NCBI GenBank assembly: GCA_937930305.1
Contig: CALGLE010000001.1
Coordinates: forward strand, 99,409 to 163,408
Direction of reading: 5' to 3'
DNA from: an uncultured Granulosicoccaceae bacterium
GTDB taxonomy: Bacteria > Pseudomonadota > Gammaproteobacteria > Granulosicoccales > Granulosicoccaceae
Length of the DNA stretch: 64,000 bases
A program made the translations under genes and the position numbers. The notes under the pieces were generated by a model. That model saw only the letters and a list, made by a program, of their open reading frames with translations, was not told the origin of the DNA and did not search any database. Shown here in pieces: positions 34,128-43,109 of the stretch; within the stretch, counting starts at the first letter, position 1, and every line of letters starts with the position of its first letter.

Positions 34128-35534
34128 TCATTGTTCCTGCGGTTGGCTCTTCTGTTCTTGTCGCGCTTCGATTTCGCGTCGTACCCGATCAAACACGGAT
34201 TCATGGCGATTCGACATTTCTTCCTCTATTGAAGGCGGTTGCGTTGTAGTTTCCGAATCATCCGACTCATTCTCATCTACAGTCTCACTAGACAAACTAC
34301 GACCAATCTGCATTTCACCGCTAATTTCAATCACATCCGAAAGCGCATCGTGTTCAGCGATATTCAGCCCCACTAATTCATCTTCTTCAGACACGCGCAG
34401 CGGTAGTAATTTGTTTACTAGAAATAAAACGGCGTAGCCTCCACCGAATGCCCAAACCGCTACTGTGACAACACCTGTTGCTTGAATAACAAACTGTTCT
34501 GCGCGCGTTACTCCATTTTCAAAGGCACTCATATCGCCAACTATAGCCACCATAAGTGTGCCTGCGGCACCGGCAATGGCGTGTGCAGGCCAAGCGCCAA
34601 TCACATCGTCTATTTCCATACGTTCCAACGATCGGGTTGCAAGACCACACGCGAAAGCACTCACAACTCCAACTAAAATGGCATCGGTTGTTTCATAGAT
34701 ATGTGCACCCGCGGTAACGCCTACAAGACCTGCAATGGTGCCGTTTAATGTTAAAGCGATATCAGGTTTTTTCTCTTTTACCCAAGCCAATGACAACAAG
34801 GCGAAACCACCTGAGGCCGCCGCTAGCGTGGTATTAACCACCACGATGGGCACAACATCATTAAAGGCAAAGGTACTACCGCCATTAAAACCAAACCAAC
34901 CAAACCACAGAACTAAAACGCCCACGGTGGCAACTGGATAATTGCTGCCTTTTTGAATTGCGGTATCGTTGTTAAAGCGGCCGATTCTCGGCCCAACAAT
35001 CATGACCGCAGCTAACGCCATCCAACCACCCGTGCCGTGAACCACTGACGCACCGGCAAAATCAATGAATCCGCGCTGGGCTAACCATCCAGGTGTCCCC
35101 TCACCCAACGTCCCACCCCAGGTCCAGTGACCAATCAGTGGATAGAAAACTGCAGCCACAAGCGCACTAATAATTAAGTAACCCGATAATCGAGTTCGCT
35201 CAGCCAGCGCACCGCCGACGATAGTGGCCGCTGCACTGCAAAAAACCAGCTGAAACAAAAAGAACGCAATCGCACCCTCAGCATGGTTCTTTAAAAACAT
35301 GGTGGTGCCGTAAATGCCATTGGATTCACCGACCCCGTACATAATTCCAAAACCCACAGCCCAGTAAGCTAGGCCAGCGACGATAAAATCCATGAGGTTT
35401 TTAAAGGCCACATTGATGTTATTTTTTTGGCGCACAAGACCTGCCTCCAACATGCAAAACCCGATTTGCATGGTGAGAGCCAGCGCCGCGCTGATTAGGA
35501 TCCAACGTGTATCGAATAGAGTAAATTCGGTCAC
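34128..35534 (-). CDS. amt: Ammonium transporter with kinase-like linker tail
   Basis: A 468-residue Amt protein with the full transporter core (H166 and H318 in register with the fusion protein). In the first 60 residues, 51 are identical to the Amt-kinase next door, so the two arose by tandem duplication. After the membrane part it keeps the same linker (VSEEDE..GLNI.EH, then GEMQ, then R-V-R-x-E-I-x-x-R), including the helix that in the kinase leads into PAS, but it stops there after an acidic, Ser/Thr-rich insert. No PII (glnK) gene accompanies it, which is unusual for amtB. The likely role is ammonium uptake or partnership with the sensor kinase. The start is GTG at 35534. Confidence 0.92.
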   Translation of the reverse strand: MTEFTLFDTRWILISAALALTMQIGFCMLEAGLVRQKNNINVAFKNLMDFIVAGLAYWAVGFGIMYGVGESNGIYGTTMFLKNHAEGAIAFFLFQLVFCSAAATIVGGALAERTRLSGYLIISALVAAVFYPLIGHWTWGGTLGEGTPGWLAQRGFIDFAGASVVHGTGGWMALAAVMIVGPRIGRFNNDTAIQKGSNYPVATVGVLVLWFGWFGFNGGSTFAFNDVVPIVVVNTTLAAASGGFALLSLAWVKEKKPDIALTLNGTIAGLVGVTAGAHIYETTDAILVGVVSAFACGLATRSLERMEIDDVIGAWPAHAIAGAAGTLMVAIVGDMSAFENGVTRAEQFVIQATGVVTVAVWAFGGGYAVLFLVNKLLPLRVSEEDELVGLNIAEHDALSDVIEISGEMQIGRSLSSETVDENESDDSETTTQPPSIEEEMSNRHESVFDRVRREIEARQEQKSQPQEQ

Positions 35535-35902
35535 AGTGTTTTTAGTTCCTGTCGGGGCAATAGGTCAGTCGCCCATAAAAAATGCGATTCTGATCGTTTT
35601 TATGTATCGCCCAAACTCAGGACGGATCATCGCTCACCGCAAAATTGTACTCACATGAAGGGCTGCACACTTCAGCAAAGTCGATAGCACGTGATGCATT
35701 CTCAATTAAATTCTGCGGAAACTTAGCTTACTTCACAATTACCACTCGCACCACGAATAGTAATTATCTGTTCTTTCAACCAGTTAATGAGGGAACGTTC
35801 AGGTGTGATTAAACCCACAGCTTGACTGAAACCGAGAAGCTGGACACACAGGTTGTACTAATGGCACCGCCCAGCCGACTGAGTTAAAACCGTCAGATGG
35901 GA
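35535..35902. other. 368-bp gap upstream of amt
   Basis: No open frame of coding character is seen. It must hold the amt promoter. I looked for a sigma-54 type GG-N10-GC element and found none that I would support. Confidence 0.5.
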
Positions 35903-37360
35903 TTAATAAAGCCCAAAATACTCGCGCTGCTCCCAATCCGACACGCACTGGTGATATCGATCCCATTCAGCTCTTTTTATACGTGACAAGTAATCGACGA
36001 ATACATCGCCTAACTTTTCCCGATAAAAAGTAGAGGCCTCAAAATGATTTATCGCACTTAGCAAACTATCTGGCAGTGCATCCACCTCAGCTTCGTAGGG
36101 GTCTTCCACCGCATTGGGTAATGCTAATTGACGGCCAATACCATCCAGGCCACTTAATATTTGACTGGCAAAAAAATAATAGGGATTTGCTGTTGGATCA
36201 GCTACCCGATTCTCTATGCGTGATGTGGCATCTTCGGATGTGAGTAATGATCGAATCATAGCGCCGCGATTATCGCACCCCCATTGAATACGATCGGGGG
36301 CAAGTTGATACGGCTGATAACGCTTGTAACCATTGACACTTGGAGTTGTCAGTAAACAGCTTTCAGCCGCGTGCTCAAGCAAACCAGCAATCCAATGACG
36401 AGCAACTTGACTCAGCGTTCCATCGGCAGCTGATATCATTTTGTTCTCACCGCTTTGTTTATCAATAACCGATTGGTGTAGGTGCCAACCACTCGAGGCC
36501 GCATTCTCAACCTTCGGGCGACACATAAAGGTGCCATGCAAACCGTGCTGCGCACACACCTCTTTAACTAACGTACGAAACGCCATCATATTATCGGCAT
36601 GTGTTAACGGATCAGCGGGATCAAACGTAAACTCAAACTGGCTGGGCCCCATCTCCACCTCCATCGTGCGTATGGGCAAACCCATGGATTGGCAATGGCG
36701 ACGCAGCAAGTCCATCACCGATTCCAAATTAGCGTATCGCGTTTCGGTAAGAAATTGATAGCCTGGTGCGATGTTCTTAGTTTTTGCAGGTTCCGCAGGC
36801 ATTGTGGCCTGCGAGTGATCATGGTTCGGTTCAACGCACTTGTAAACATGGAATTCCACTTCCAACCCCACCACGAGTGCCAACCCAGCATCGCTTAATT
36901 CTGCAATGGCCGACTTTAAAATATCTCGAGGGCTGAACGGAATGCACTCACCTGATTTAAAACGGGCATCGCAGAAGATCCAAGCAGAATGATCCGACCA
37001 GGGCAGTACATGAAACGTGTTTGTATCGGGTATTAATAAAATATCACTAGCACCCGAGAAGCCACCGGCTACACCTGTGGTTTTCGACCAAACTGGAAAC
37101 ACTGTTTTATGAGCGGTGTCTTTTAACAATAGCGTGGACGGTACAGCAACGCCTGATGTAAATATTGAATCGATGGCAGAAGCTACAAGTGTTTTGCCTC
37201 GCAATACTCCGTGCTGGTCTGCAAATAATACTCGAATCGTTTCGAGTTCACTGTCAGCCACTCGTGCAACTAGGGTCGCAGCTTTTTCCACAGCGTCGGA
37301 ACTAAGCATACCAAGCTTTGCCATTCGGCCATTTGCGATTGTATCTTGGAAATTAACCAC
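35903..37360 (-). CDS. Glutamine synthetase-family ligase
   Basis: About 485 residues. AAGGA within the reading frame points to GTG 37360 as start, although a TTG at 37381 opens the frame. The N-terminal beta-grasp domain has VRVLFADQHGVLRGKTL. The catalytic domain keeps the metal and substrate ligands: GLEVEFHVY, MEVEMGPSQFEFTF, SSGWHLHQ (the metal His), the NGYKRYQPYQLAPDRI loop and RIENRVADPTANPY. It is complete but not GlnA type I; it groups by look with PuuA/GlnA3-like ligases that glutamylate amines. It follows a Rieske oxygenase by 45 bases on the same strand. Glutamylation of an amine coupled to ring oxygenation, as in aniline catabolism, is a possible reading. Confidence 0.87.
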   Translation of the reverse strand: MVNFQDTIANGRMAKLGMLSSDAVEKAATLVARVADSELETIRVLFADQHGVLRGKTLVASAIDSIFTSGVAVPSTLLLKDTAHKTVFPVWSKTTGVAGGFSGASDILLIPDTNTFHVLPWSDHSAWIFCDARFKSGECIPFSPRDILKSAIAELSDAGLALVVGLEVEFHVYKCVEPNHDHSQATMPAEPAKTKNIAPGYQFLTETRYANLESVMDLLRRHCQSMGLPIRTMEVEMGPSQFEFTFDPADPLTHADNMMAFRTLVKEVCAQHGLHGTFMCRPKVENAASSGWHLHQSVIDKQSGENKMISAADGTLSQVARHWIAGLLEHAAESCLLTTPSVNGYKRYQPYQLAPDRIQWGCDNRGAMIRSLLTSEDATSRIENRVADPTANPYYFFASQILSGLDGIGRQLALPNAVEDPYEAEVDALPDSLLSAINHFEASTFYREKLGDVFVDYLSRIKRAEWDRYHQCVSDWEQREYFGLY

Positions 37361-37405
37361 GACAAACTTTCCTTTTTCCAAACTAGTTAAGCAGATTCGT
37401 TTAAG

Positions 37406-38728
37406 TTACGAGATATTCGCGTCCCAGTCAGAACAAGCACGACGTCGCTCAGCATCGCTGATCGAAAACGCCTCCCTCCAGTGCTCACGATCACCAATGG
37501 TGTCGTTCGATATGGGCCCAACAATTTTCGCAGGATCAACCCCGTTCAACATCGGTAGTGCAGTCGTTTTTCCGTCTTTGATGTTTGCAATAGCGGCTCT
37601 TAACATTTTTCGATACTGAATGATGGCCACATCAGTGGTACCTAAATGTTCTTTAGTGCGATCAAATATAGGCCCAGGACTTTCAACCGCCCATTGGTCA
37701 TGCACATTGATGTCCAGCCCCATACCGGTGTAAGTCGCTGAGTTCTGCTCTTCAGCATCAAAGCCGTAGTTGTTACTTTTATTTTTTATCGGTGCGTAGT
37801 CGGGTAAACGATGCTCTTTCAATCGCTGCTCACGCATTCGTTTTTTATCGACCGGTTTGTCAAAACTGGTGAACATCGAATACCAATAGCAGCTGTGGTC
37901 ATCAACCGGTACATGCCACTGGGTAATAATCATCTCTCGGCTCATCGGAATGGAGATGGCTTCTGGAAATATTTGGTTTGTTACACGAACATGGGTTTTT
38001 CCATTCTCCAAATGTCGCAAGGCAATTAACCTCATCCCGTACTCAGTTTCTTCTACGGTAATTTCGGGTCGAGGGTAGTCGCGCAGCAGCTTCGTCATTG
38101 GGATATTTGTGTCGGCTGCTTTGTCCCTGAATTGCTTGCCGTAACTGTCATCCGGGTCTTCATCTTCAAGAAATCGATGCAGGAAGGAGGCATGAGCCGG
38201 ATCAATTCCGACTTCCATCGCTTGTAACCAATTGCAGCTCCACAGCCCTTTGAATGCAAAGACGTGTGTGGCAGGTGCACGGAAGCAATCAAAATTTGGA
38301 AATTCGGGCGGCTCATCAGGCCCAAGATAGGCGAATATGACGCCATTTTTTTCGACAACCGGATAAGAGACATTTTTTATTTTCTCGTGCATCCGGCTTT
38401 GTTCTGGTTCGCCCGGTTGCTCAACGCACTGACCGTTACGATTGAAATGCCACCCATGGAAAGGGCAACGTAAGCCATTGTCTTCTAATCGACCAAAACA
38501 CAAATCAGCACCGCGATGGGGACAGGCACGACCAATTAATCCGAGCTTATTGTCACTGTCCCGAAACAGAACAAGATCTTCGCCCAGCAATTTAACGGGT
38601 ACAACAGGACGCCTGCCCGCCAGCTCATCAACTAAGGCTGCAGGTTGCCAATAACGGCGCATCACCTCACCAGCGTCCGTTCCTGGGCCGGTCAATGTGA
38701 GGGTGTCGTTTAATTTTTGACTGATCAT
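37406..38728 (-). CDS. Rieske non-haem iron oxygenase, alpha subunit (phthalate dioxygenase/LigX-like)
   Basis: A 440-residue oxygenase. The Rieske cluster ligands are C69, H71, C88 and H91 (ACPHRGADL, LRCPFHGWHF). The mononuclear iron site is D176-x2-H179-x4-H184 in GIDPAHASFLH, with the bridging Asp present. The length and the C-terminal DUF-like region fit the phthalate 4,5-dioxygenase/LigX single-subunit class, which uses a separate reductase. No reductase or ferredoxin gene is visible in the window. It is the first gene of a pair with a glutamine-synthetase-family ligase. The substrate is unknown, probably an aromatic or N-containing ring. Confidence 0.9.
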   Translation of the reverse strand: MISQKLNDTLTLTGPGTDAGEVMRRYWQPAALVDELAGRRPVVPVKLLGEDLVLFRDSDNKLGLIGRACPHRGADLCFGRLEDNGLRCPFHGWHFNRNGQCVEQPGEPEQSRMHEKIKNVSYPVVEKNGVIFAYLGPDEPPEFPNFDCFRAPATHVFAFKGLWSCNWLQAMEVGIDPAHASFLHRFLEDEDPDDSYGKQFRDKAADTNIPMTKLLRDYPRPEITVEETEYGMRLIALRHLENGKTHVRVTNQIFPEAISIPMSREMIITQWHVPVDDHSCYWYSMFTSFDKPVDKKRMREQRLKEHRLPDYAPIKNKSNNYGFDAEEQNSATYTGMGLDINVHDQWAVESPGPIFDRTKEHLGTTDVAIIQYRKMLRAAIANIKDGKTTALPMLNGVDPAKIVGPISNDTIGDREHWREAFSISDAERRRACSDWDANIS

Positions 38729-38912
38729 GCCTTGTCGTCGTCTCAGATTGCCGTAGGCTTACGGTTAGCCCATTTATTGTACATTGTTGGTTAGGCTCGT
38801 CAAAAACGGCAGCTCCCCCCACAATCAAGGCTCCATCGATTCACGAGTGCCATGCAATGCAGATTCACCAGCACCGTTTTAAAACTGTTACCTTGCGTTA
38901 AAAGAAAAATTT

Positions 38913-39383
38913 ATGACTGACATAGACACACTAAGAACAACACTCAATGACAATAAAGTGATTGCGGTGGTTGGCCTATCAGCTAACGAGTCTCGGCCGA
39001 GTTTTTTCGCCGCTAAATACATGCAAGACCATGGCTACACAATCATTCCTGTGAATCCCCGCTACGAGCGTATTCTGGGACAAACCTGCTATCCAGATCT
39101 TGAGTCCATACCCAGTGCGGTTGATATCGTTGATGTCTTTCAGCGTTCAGACAGAGTCTTGCCTGTGGCCGAGTCGGCTGTGGCAATTAAAGCTAAGGTG
39201 CTTTGGATGCAGCTTGGGGTGGTAAACGAAGACGCAGCCTCAATGGCAAAGAATGCGGGGCTGCGTGTCATCATGGATCGATGTGTAAAGATTGAATACG
39301 CGCGGCTATTCGGCGGTTTGGGCTTCATGGGGGTATCCACTGGAATCATTTCTGCCCGTCGCCCTAGGGTCGTACCTTACTAA
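38913..39383 (+). CDS. CoA-binding domain protein (YccU-like)
   Basis: A 156-residue single Rossmann-like CoA-binding domain: VIAVVGLSANESRPSFFAAKYM gives the nucleotide loop, then GYTIIPVNPRYERILGQTCY, then VDIVDVFQRSD and VLWMQLGVVNEDAA. This is the CoA_binding_2 family (YccU), related to the N-terminal domain of succinyl-CoA synthetase alpha. No catalytic role is established. It is followed after 53 bases by metY on the same strand, a pairing that suggests a sulfur or acyl-transfer context. Confidence 0.88.
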   Translation: MTDIDTLRTTLNDNKVIAVVGLSANESRPSFFAAKYMQDHGYTIIPVNPRYERILGQTCYPDLESIPSAVDIVDVFQRSDRVLPVAESAVAIKAKVLWMQLGVVNEDAASMAKNAGLRVIMDRCVKIEYARLFGGLGFMGVSTGIISARRPRVVPY

Positions 39384-39436
39384 ATCATTCAACACTTCAT
39401 CGTTCACTCAAACTTTTTCGACGGAACAATACAAAC

Positions 39437-40723
39437 ATGGCTGACAGAGAATTCGGTATTGAGACACGCTGCTTACACGCAGGCCAATTACCCGATGCCG
39501 CAACCAGCTCACGCGCCGTGCCGATCTATCAAACCGCGTCTTATGTCTTTGACGATTCCGACCATGCAGCCAGCTTGTTCAACCTGCAAACCTTCGGCAA
39601 CGTCTACACCCGCTTAACCAATCCAACAACGGCGGTGTTCGAAGAACGCATGGCATCCTTAGAAGGTGGCAGAGCGGCGGTAGCAACAGGCTCAGGCATG
39701 GCAGCGCAGATGGTGGCTTTGCTCACCATTCTTGAAGCGGGTGATGAAATTGTTTCCAGCAACAAGCTGTACGGCGGAACGCACACGCAGTTTGATGTGA
39801 ATTTTCGAAAGTTAGGTATCAATACAACCTTCGTAGATGCAGCCGATCCTGACAACTATCGCCAAGCCATCACCGAAAATACTAAAGCGCTATACGCGGA
39901 AACTATTGGCAACCCGACTTGCAGCTTGGTTGATTTCGAAAAGATAGCGCAAGTTGCCAACGATGCCGGCGTACCGTTCATTGTTGATAATACGATGGCA
40001 TCTCCGTTTCTTTTTCGACCCTTCGAACACGGAGCAGACATTGTCGTACATTCAGCCACTAAATTTATCGGTGGTCATGGCACATCCATTGGTGGGGTCG
40101 TTGTTGAATCAGGCAAGTTTCCATGGGACAACGGCAACTTCCCCGGCATGATGGAACCCTCCAAGGGGTACCACGGCATCAAATTCTATGAAACGTTTGG
40201 TGATTTTGGATATACCATGCGCGCCCGCTGTGAAGTTTTAAGAACGATGGGGCCAACACTCAGCCCGTTTAATTCCTTCTTATTTCTTCAAGGGCTAGAG
40301 ACCCTACATTTACGCATGGAACGACACGTTCAAAACACACAGGCCGTCGCAGAATTTCTTGAAGCACATGAATGTGTAACTTGGGTGAATTACCCTGGAC
40401 TAAAGAGTTCTCGCGACTACGCCTTAGCGCAGAAATATCTGCCTAAAGGGGCTGGTGGCGTATTGTCATTTGGTATTAAAGGTGGGCTACAAGCGGGACA
40501 AAAATTTATTGAATCCGCTGAGTTTCTCAGTCATCTGGTCAATATCGGAGACGCAAAAACACTGATAACCCACCCTGCCTCTACCACTCATCGACAAATG
40601 AGCGAAGAAGAACAAATCACAGCAGGCGTCGGTCCGGATATGATCAGAATGTCGGTCGGCATTGAAACCATCGAAGATATTATTTGGGATATCAACCAAG
40701 CACTCGAACACTCACAACGATAA
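39437..40723 (+). CDS. metY: O-acetylhomoserine sulfhydrylase (MetY)
   Basis: A 428-residue PLP enzyme of the Cys/Met metabolism (cystathionine gamma-synthase) family. The PLP Lys is K209 in HSATKFIGGHG, and VDNTMASPFLFRP provides the cofactor Asp. The starting ETRCLHAGQ and the long length (about 430, against 390 for MetB) identify the O-acetyl-L-homoserine aminocarboxypropyltransferase branch, which makes homocysteine directly from O-acetylhomoserine and sulfide. The C-terminal ITHPASTTHRQMSEEE block is family-typical. No SAM riboswitch is apparent in the 53-base leader. Confidence 0.92.
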   Translation: MADREFGIETRCLHAGQLPDAATSSRAVPIYQTASYVFDDSDHAASLFNLQTFGNVYTRLTNPTTAVFEERMASLEGGRAAVATGSGMAAQMVALLTILEAGDEIVSSNKLYGGTHTQFDVNFRKLGINTTFVDAADPDNYRQAITENTKALYAETIGNPTCSLVDFEKIAQVANDAGVPFIVDNTMASPFLFRPFEHGADIVVHSATKFIGGHGTSIGGVVVESGKFPWDNGNFPGMMEPSKGYHGIKFYETFGDFGYTMRARCEVLRTMGPTLSPFNSFLFLQGLETLHLRMERHVQNTQAVAEFLEAHECVTWVNYPGLKSSRDYALAQKYLPKGAGGVLSFGIKGGLQAGQKFIESAEFLSHLVNIGDAKTLITHPASTTHRQMSEEEQITAGVGPDMIRMSVGIETIEDIIWDINQALEHSQR

Positions 40724-40737
40724 TCAATAATAACAGC

Positions 40738-41532
40738 CTAGTTGGCGGCGCTGGAATCGCTCCCAGACGCCTCCACTTCAATACTGATCAGCACTTCATT
40801 GCGGCGAAACGGTGGTAGCGTCCACGGCGCATTGTATCCAGCCCAACGCGGCTCTGAAGTCGCGACAAGACCTTGCGATCGAATCCATTGGGTGAGCAGC
40901 TCAGCGTTTTTTGCACTGGCTTTCGCGGTTCCCCGGCCTGAATAAGTCCGTGTAGCTACCCGCTGCTTAGGCACAGTGACCAATACGACATCCGAATCCA
41001 AGGGCTTTGGTGCACTTTCCAGTGTATAGCTGGCAGGCAATACAAATTGATACAGCCAAGAATCGCCATCTTTTTCAAATAACACCGGTGCCGTCATTTC
41101 TATTTTTTCACCCGATGGGTCGCCGGCCTGCTCTGAAATGACGGGGGCGGTCATCGCTATGCGCGAGCTGGATTCATTATCCCCGGAAATATAGCGGAAC
41201 AATTTTCGAAACGCCTGATTTCCCGCTGAGGAATAGCTTCCATCCACCCGGGTTTCCACTGCCACCAAGGGCGCGTAGTCTCGAATTTCATACTGGCCGG
41301 ATTGCGTGACGACTTGAAACGCAGCTTCTTCTACGGATTCCACGCCAAACACACTGCAAGCCGATAGAGTGACTAGCGATAGAGAAGTCGCCACCGCGAT
41401 GAATGACCATTTATAAGCAAATGAACCAGCAATGACAATATAGGGACCCAACTCACGTCTCCTGATGGTCTTGGTACTGCAGTATACGTAGATTGACTTG
41501 CTGCGGTTTAGCCCAAAGAAAGCTGAGCACAT
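40738..41532 (-). CDS. SOUL-family haem-binding lipoprotein
   Basis: About 264 residues as opened; the true start is probably further in, because the lipoprotein signal (lipobox LSAC) sits near residue 59. No other ATG is available, so the start is uncertain. The SOUL/HBP domain follows: FQVVTQSGQYEIRDYAPLVAVET, IAMTAPVISE, KIEMTAPVLFE and the C-terminal PPFRRNEVLISIE. The double M-T-A-P-V repeat is the hallmark. Family members bind haem or tetrapyrroles; bacterial lipoprotein forms are of unknown role. The gene is convergent with metY, only 14 bases apart. Confidence 0.85.
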   Translation of the reverse strand: MCSAFFGLNRSKSIYVYCSTKTIRRRELGPYIVIAGSFAYKWSFIAVATSLSLVTLSACSVFGVESVEEAAFQVVTQSGQYEIRDYAPLVAVETRVDGSYSSAGNQAFRKLFRYISGDNESSSRIAMTAPVISEQAGDPSGEKIEMTAPVLFEKDGDSWLYQFVLPASYTLESAPKPLDSDVVLVTVPKQRVATRTYSGRGTAKASAKNAELLTQWIRSQGLVATSEPRWAGYNAPWTLPPFRRNEVLISIEVEASGSDSSAAN

Positions 41533-41552
41533 TTATCCAAGCCATCCAAGAG

Positions 41553-42974
41553 TTATGGACAAGCAAGAAAAACGGTCATGTTCTTTTCATACCATGCCCT
41601 TTGACAATACGTATTTTTTTGTTCCGAACGCCACTGCCTCCACTCACCCATATCACTGGAATTCAAAGCAAGCTTTTTGGCATACACCTTGTCAACATCA
41701 TTCATGATATCCATAGACAGTTGAGTGAGCTGAGTCAACGTAACACGTGTATTCGCTTGCTCAGAAAAATACAAATTGGCATGAAATATTATTTTTTCTA
41801 CTGGATTAACAGTAGCAACGGCGTAGCACCACAAAGCAGAAAATGCGATCGTTTTAACAACATTTCTACGTTTTATAGAAAAACTTGCAAATACTAAATA
41901 CAACAACACCCCTAAAGAAAATACAGCGGTGTAACAGGCGAAGAATTTTTCATAACTCAGCCCGAAAGTATAGCTGTACAAACCCACCTTCCAAGCCGCC
42001 GACACCATCAGTAAACTTGAGGCGACAATAAAAACACGTAAAATCCATTGGGCAAGTTTTCCTGTCTTGCGGTAAACGACAAAAAACAATCCTGTATTCA
42101 ACACTGCTAATACAAACAGCTGCCAAAATCCTGATTTCACCATTGTTTCTGCTAAGTGATAGTTTTCAGGTAATTGTTCAATCATTAAGGTGTCGAACTG
42201 TAGAGATAAAAATGCAACATAGATGAGCAAGAGCCCACCCAAAACGATGCCAGCGACTAAACCATCTATGCGCTTCTCATCTTTCGACTCAGCATACTCC
42301 ATCACCCCACTCCACCCAATAGCAGCTGACAACAATGCGATTGCCAGTAACACTGACACGAAGAGCTTCCAAAGCGATAGCCAACTGACTACAAGAAAGG
42401 CTGTGTGTAATGTTTCAAGAACGATTTCACGAAACGCTTGATCGGCAGATGCTAACAACAAAGTAACCAATACACTCAGTGGGATAAGAAACAACAGTCC
42501 AAGCAAGATTCGCCTAATAGGACTGGTAGTCGACAGATCGAAGGGGAATTGATTTCGATTCAATACTGCGGCAGTCGAGGCACTTACCACACTCAATGGC
42601 TTAAACCACCGAGAAACCACGGCAAGAAAGAACTGAAAATTCCAGCGTATGTTTTTACGGTGCCGAAAATGACTGTACGCGCAAAAAGTGCCCACAATAA
42701 CGGGCAGCGAAAAAAAGCTTACCCACTTCAACCACGGGTTTTCATACAAGCTATAGCTTAAAATGATGAGCAGAATCGGAAACAACCAGACCCAATCCTT
42801 CGTTATGCGGTAACTAGGGTCCACGACGAAAAATATGATCGCCATACCAATCCAGAACACTGTGAAGTTCAAACCAAGCGCGAAAACACCGATTGAGAAC
42901 AGGTTCCACAGGCCCCACACAGCAAAAGCCGAAAACAACAATACAGACCAAACTAATCGAGTTGAAACTGACAA
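41553..42974 (-). CDS. DUF4173-family membrane protein
   Basis: About 473 residues with eleven or twelve predicted helices. Segments such as FVVYRKTGKLAQWILRVFIVASSLLMVSA are typical of DUF4173 (formerly DUF4153), whose function is not known. The frame opens at ATG 42992, but that codon lies in the loop of a strong hairpin, and an AAGGAGGGG sits just after it. That ribosome-binding-like sequence favours TTG 42974 as the true start, six residues in; this is the start given here. The extramembrane C-terminal part (about 395-473) has several Cys and Trp residues. No linked partner gene is evident. Confidence 0.7.
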   Translation of the reverse strand: MSVSTRLVWSVLLFSAFAVWGLWNLFSIGVFALGLNFTVFWIGMAIIFFVVDPSYRITKDWVWLFPILLIILSYSLYENPWLKWVSFFSLPVIVGTFCAYSHFRHRKNIRWNFQFFLAVVSRWFKPLSVVSASTAAVLNRNQFPFDLSTTSPIRRILLGLLFLIPLSVLVTLLLASADQAFREIVLETLHTAFLVVSWLSLWKLFVSVLLAIALLSAAIGWSGVMEYAESKDEKRIDGLVAGIVLGGLLLIYVAFLSLQFDTLMIEQLPENYHLAETMVKSGFWQLFVLAVLNTGLFFVVYRKTGKLAQWILRVFIVASSLLMVSAAWKVGLYSYTFGLSYEKFFACYTAVFSLGVLLYLVFASFSIKRRNVVKTIAFSALWCYAVATVNPVEKIIFHANLYFSEQANTRVTLTQLTQLSMDIMNDVDKVYAKKLALNSSDMGEWRQWRSEQKNTYCQRAWYEKNMTVFLACP

Positions 42975-42979
42975 CAGAT

Positions 42980-43007
42980 CCCCTCCTTTCATAAAAGAAG
43001 GGAGGGG
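42980..43007 (-). promoter_or_regulatory. Hairpin over the DUF4173 gene start
   Basis: CCCCTCC and GGAGGGG, extended inward by TTTC/GAAG (one T-G pair), form about 11 bp with loop ATAAAA. On the mRNA the right-hand arm contains AAGGAGGGG, the likely Shine-Dalgarno, so pairing would hide it from ribosomes. Confidence 0.5.
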
Positions 43008-43109
43008 ACTCTAGTGCATGAAAAGGGTTGAGCTAGGGATAGGTTAAGACGAATTCTGACATCGGATCGATTACGTGAGGTATTAGACGATTGGACGACT
43101 TAGTGACAC

